17,015 bases of DNA, taken from positions 1 to 17,015 of the forward strand of contig DBFL01000084.1 of the NCBI GenBank assembly GCA_002294285.1, written 5' to 3'. Each line of letters starts with the position of its first letter. The stretch's first letter is position 1. The notes below the pieces were generated by a model. That model was given only the letters and a program-made list of their open reading frames with translations. It searched no databases and had not been told where the DNA came from. Positions 15,223 to 17,015 of the stretch are shown here, piece after piece. The translations under genes were made by a program, and so were the position numbers. The stretch is from Candidatus Neomicrothrix sp. UBA881 (GTDB lineage Bacteria > Actinomycetota > Acidimicrobiia > Acidimicrobiales > MedAcidi-G1).

Positions 15223-15252
15223 AATCTACGCTTCGACTTCGCATGAAGCCAA
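15223..15252 (-). promoter_or_regulatory. Candidate promoter of the PhoU/RCK_C gene
   Basis: On the minus strand TTGGCT (15247-15252) and TAGATT (15223-15228) are 18 bases apart, upstream of the ATG at 15197. The spacer contains a short inverted repeat (CTTC, four bases, GAAG; about 15235-15248) that could be an operator. This would let the regulator be expressed apart from the transporter. Read from pattern only. Confidence 0.3.
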
Positions 15253-15290
15253 AATTGTTCTTAATTGTTGAGAAAATAATAATTCTGGGT

Positions 15291-16544
15291 TCATATCACA
15301 CCTGTTAAAACCATTGCCAAAATAATTGTGAATGCTCCGACCAAATCGAGTGAAGAAGTAACTACAGGTATTCCGTAAGTGTCAGGATCTAAACCAAAAC
15401 GGAAGGAACCCATTGTCGTGTAGTAAGCAACCACACAAACGAATAATGTAACAATCGAACCGGCTATAACTGAAACAAGAACTAGTTTGGCTAAACCTGG
15501 GGTCGACTGGTCAGCTACTAAAGAGATCAAGTGGGCTATAAGTCCAGAAAAAATAAATATGGGAATCGCCAATGCAGATAAGTCAGCTGCACCTCGCAAG
15601 CTTGATCTGCTTGGCACAGGCGAAGCGTCATCCAGACCCAAGTGGAACTGTGTAGATAGTCGACTGGAAAGAATCCCTCCTAAAGCTCCTGCGATTCCCA
15701 TGAAAGCTGGTAAAAGTACAAGAATCGCTTCAACTTCTAGTAAGTCCTTTAACCTTTTTTCAACTACAAAACCTGCAATAAGGTCGAGAACTACCGCGAA
15801 ACCTAAAACGGGAATGGATTGGCGAAAAATTCTTCTAAATCTGTCATGAGAAGTTTTGACCGAAAGAATTAAGACAATTACTGATATGCAAGCTATGAGA
15901 AGAGCCAAACTATTCGTGAACCCAGATCTACCTGCCAAGTATGACGCGAGTATTAGTGATGGCACAGTCAGTAAATCCCCTGTGGTAGTCACCAAAGGTG
16001 CTACCACATTGTCAAGATCCCATTCATTTTTAACTGCACCTACTGACAAAATGATGGTTATAAATGCCAGAAAAACGGAGGACAATATTCCCCCTATAAC
16101 TGAAATAACCATAAAGTCTGCGAGCGTCATGGCAGAACTTAAACCAAAAGCCGAGGCTGTGCCTTTAGCTAAAATTGCAAGGACAGCACTGGAAATAAGG
16201 CTAAGAGAACCTGAAGCGAGCAAATTTTGGAGTAGTACACTTTCGACCCTGTAACTCAGACCAAATGTGCCCATATGTGCAGCCGTGCCTAAGCGACTTC
16301 CCATTGAACCAAAAATATTTCCTCTTAAAGCTATTGCTCCTGGTAGTAGTAATAAAAGACCCGGAAATTTTGAGAGTGTGGTTTCAGCTGAAGCAAGTAT
16401 CAATCCGCCACTTGAGGCCACAAGCACTCCAATAATTAGGGCTATAAAACGTTGTCTCGAATCGATAACCCTCAGAGAGGTTGAAACAAACCAGCTAGTT
16501 CTCACACTTCCATTGTGGTAGAAGTGACCCCTTTCAAGAGTCAT
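15291..16544 (-). CDS. MgtE/SLC41-type divalent cation transporter with two MgtE membrane domains
   Basis: 417-aa integral membrane protein with about ten or more hydrophobic segments from residue 33 to the end. It contains two MgtE-type domains in tandem. Half 1 has LLLLPGAIALRGN, SRLGTAAHMG (83-92) and WDLDNVVAPLVTTTGD (175-190). Half 2 has LVLLPAFMGIAGA, SRLSTQFHLG (294-303) and FGLDPDTYGIPVVTSSLD (383-400). The acidic positions that line the Mg2+ pore in MgtE have counterparts in both halves (D190 and D400). Canonical bacterial MgtE has one such domain, dimerises, and has cytosolic N and CBS domains; these are missing here. The layout is that of SLC41/archaeal permeases. Mg2+ is the likely substrate. 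The ATG start lacks a Shine-Dalgarno. The downstream PhoU/RCK_C protein may supply the missing cytosolic sensor. Confidence 0.85.
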   Translation of the reverse strand: MTLERGHFYHNGSVRTSWFVSTSLRVIDSRQRFIALIIGVLVASSGGLILASAETTLSKFPGLLLLLPGAIALRGNIFGSMGSRLGTAAHMGTFGLSYRVESVLLQNLLASGSLSLISSAVLAILAKGTASAFGLSSAMTLADFMVISVIGGILSSVFLAFITIILSVGAVKNEWDLDNVVAPLVTTTGDLLTVPSLILASYLAGRSGFTNSLALLIACISVIVLILSVKTSHDRFRRIFRQSIPVLGFAVVLDLIAGFVVEKRLKDLLEVEAILVLLPAFMGIAGALGGILSSRLSTQFHLGLDDASPVPSRSSLRGAADLSALAIPIFIFSGLIAHLISLVADQSTPGLAKLVLVSVIAGSIVTLFVCVVAYYTTMGSFRFGLDPDTYGIPVVTSSLDLVGAFTIILAMVLTGVI

Positions 16545-16573
16545 TTACTTAATTAAATCTATGGATTGTCTTT

Positions 16574-17015
16574 TTAGCCGACTAGACCACTTACTAAAAT
16601 TCCTACCTCAGGTGGGCAATCGCTTAAATCACCATCTGCTATGCAAGGTTGCCCTAAGAGCTGTGCTACCAATTCGGCACCCATGCCTCCAAAAGAGGGT
16701 GTAACAGAAATTGGAGGAGTTGTAACTGTGGGAACAGTTGTAACACTTACGGGTTCGTCCGACTGAGGCTGTGTGGTTGTGGTTGTGGTTGTGGTTGTTG
16801 GAACCGGTGGCACTCCCTCCAAAGAAAGACCTCTTTTTTCATTTTCAGCTATGTGGGCCGACCTCGTGCCTGGGCCATACCAGCCATCTGCACTCACTCC
16901 CAGAACTTTTTGCAATGTAACAACTTCATTATTTGGGCCCCATTTATAAGAGGCAGAAAGGACAGCGACTTCATCTATGGGAATAGTTGTTGTCGGAGCG
17001 ACCGTAGTAGTCGGA
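16574..17015 (-). CDS. Secreted/cell-wall peptidoglycan-binding protein, C-terminal part (5' end outside window)
   Basis: The frame is open from the TAA at 16574-16576 to the window edge, so at least 146 C-terminal residues are seen and the true start is outside. The in-frame TTG at 16915 lies inside a conserved domain and is not the start. From the edge the protein reads a Thr-rich stretch (PTTTVAPTTTIP), then a peptidoglycan-binding-1-like repeat (WGPNNEVVTLQKVLGVSADG to WYGPGTRSAH), then a Pro/Thr linker containing nine consecutive Thr. The C-terminal tail has two Cys (QPCIADGDLSDCPPEVG). The linkers and wall-binding repeat indicate an exported protein. Such repeats often precede a hydrolase or peptidase domain, but none is visible. 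It lies 29 bases upstream of the cation transporter gene on the same strand. Confidence 0.75.
   Translation of the reverse strand, partial: PTTTVAPTTTIPIDEVAVLSASYKWGPNNEVVTLQKVLGVSADGWYGPGTRSAHIAENEKRGLSLEGVPPVPTTTTTTTTTQPQSDEPVSVTTVPTVTTPPISVTPSFGGMGAELVAQLLGQPCIADGDLSDCPPEVGILVSGLVG
16774..16797. repeat. Hexanucleotide tandem repeat (4 x TGGTTG) inside the Thr-rich linker
   Basis: Four perfect copies of TGGTTG (CAACCA on the coding strand) encode part of the poly-Thr run of the peptidoglycan-binding protein. The unit is a multiple of three, so copy-number change would lengthen or shorten the linker without a frameshift. Confidence 0.8.

Noticed and set aside
1..17015. CRISPR arrays, insertion sequences, prophage, toxin-antitoxin or defence islands, rRNA or tRNA genes
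   Set aside because: None seen: no regular spaced repeats, no transposase or integrase motifs, no cloverleaf noticed by eye, and gene content is core-like.

Overview
The window looks like a compact, moderately AT-rich actinobacterial chromosome segment, most likely from the class Acidimicrobiia or a close marine or freshwater relative. The lineage is inferred from gene content: NucS mismatch endonuclease, a mycothiol S-conjugate amidase (Mca), a mycobacterial-type CysQ, an F420-type luciferase-like oxidoreductase, a UvrD helicase with a C-terminal HRDC domain, and a secreted peptidoglycan-binding protein with Thr-rich linkers. I see no transposase, integrase, phage gene, CRISPR array, tRNA or rRNA. 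Almost every base is coding, and four convergent gene pairs end within a few bases of each other.

Layout. (1) 2-2173: the 3' end of a UvrD2-like helicase (+) meets exonuclease III (-), which follows a HAD-family hydrolase on the same strand. (2) 2237-3937: EttA-type ABC-F translation factor (+), divergent from the HAD gene. (3) 3934-7528: the sulfate-activation operon cysD-cysN-cysC (-) with cysQ divergent (+); together they make PAPS and recycle the by-product PAP. (4) cysQ leads a tightly packed + strand run, cysQ-nucS-geranylgeranyl-reductase-like gene-PAP2 phosphatase, to 10005, with 4-base gaps or 1- to 4-base overlaps. (5) 10014-12432: a 63-aa unknown protein (-), an LLM-class oxidoreductase (-), a 58-aa small ORF (+) and mca (-). 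(6) 12533-13972: an NfeD-like membrane protein and an SPFH (stomatin-like) protein, a classic membrane-microdomain pair. (7) 13974-16544 (-): a two-repeat MgtE/SLC41-type cation transporter followed by a soluble protein with the duplicated architecture PhoU-RCK_C-PhoU-RCK_C. (8) 16574-17015 (-): the C-terminal part of a secreted peptidoglycan-binding protein, cut by the window edge.

Most genes are recognisable housekeeping genes, and I found no clear-cut undescribed system. The best candidate for a poorly described one is region 7, where a two-repeat membrane transporter sits with a two-repeat PhoU/RCK_C protein that could gate or sense for it. Other points worth a look are the UvrD2-like helicase without the mycobacterial tetracysteine motif, the nucS/isoprenoid-reductase/PAP2 gene run, two small unassigned proteins, and possible leaderless GTG starts preceded by TANNNT boxes.
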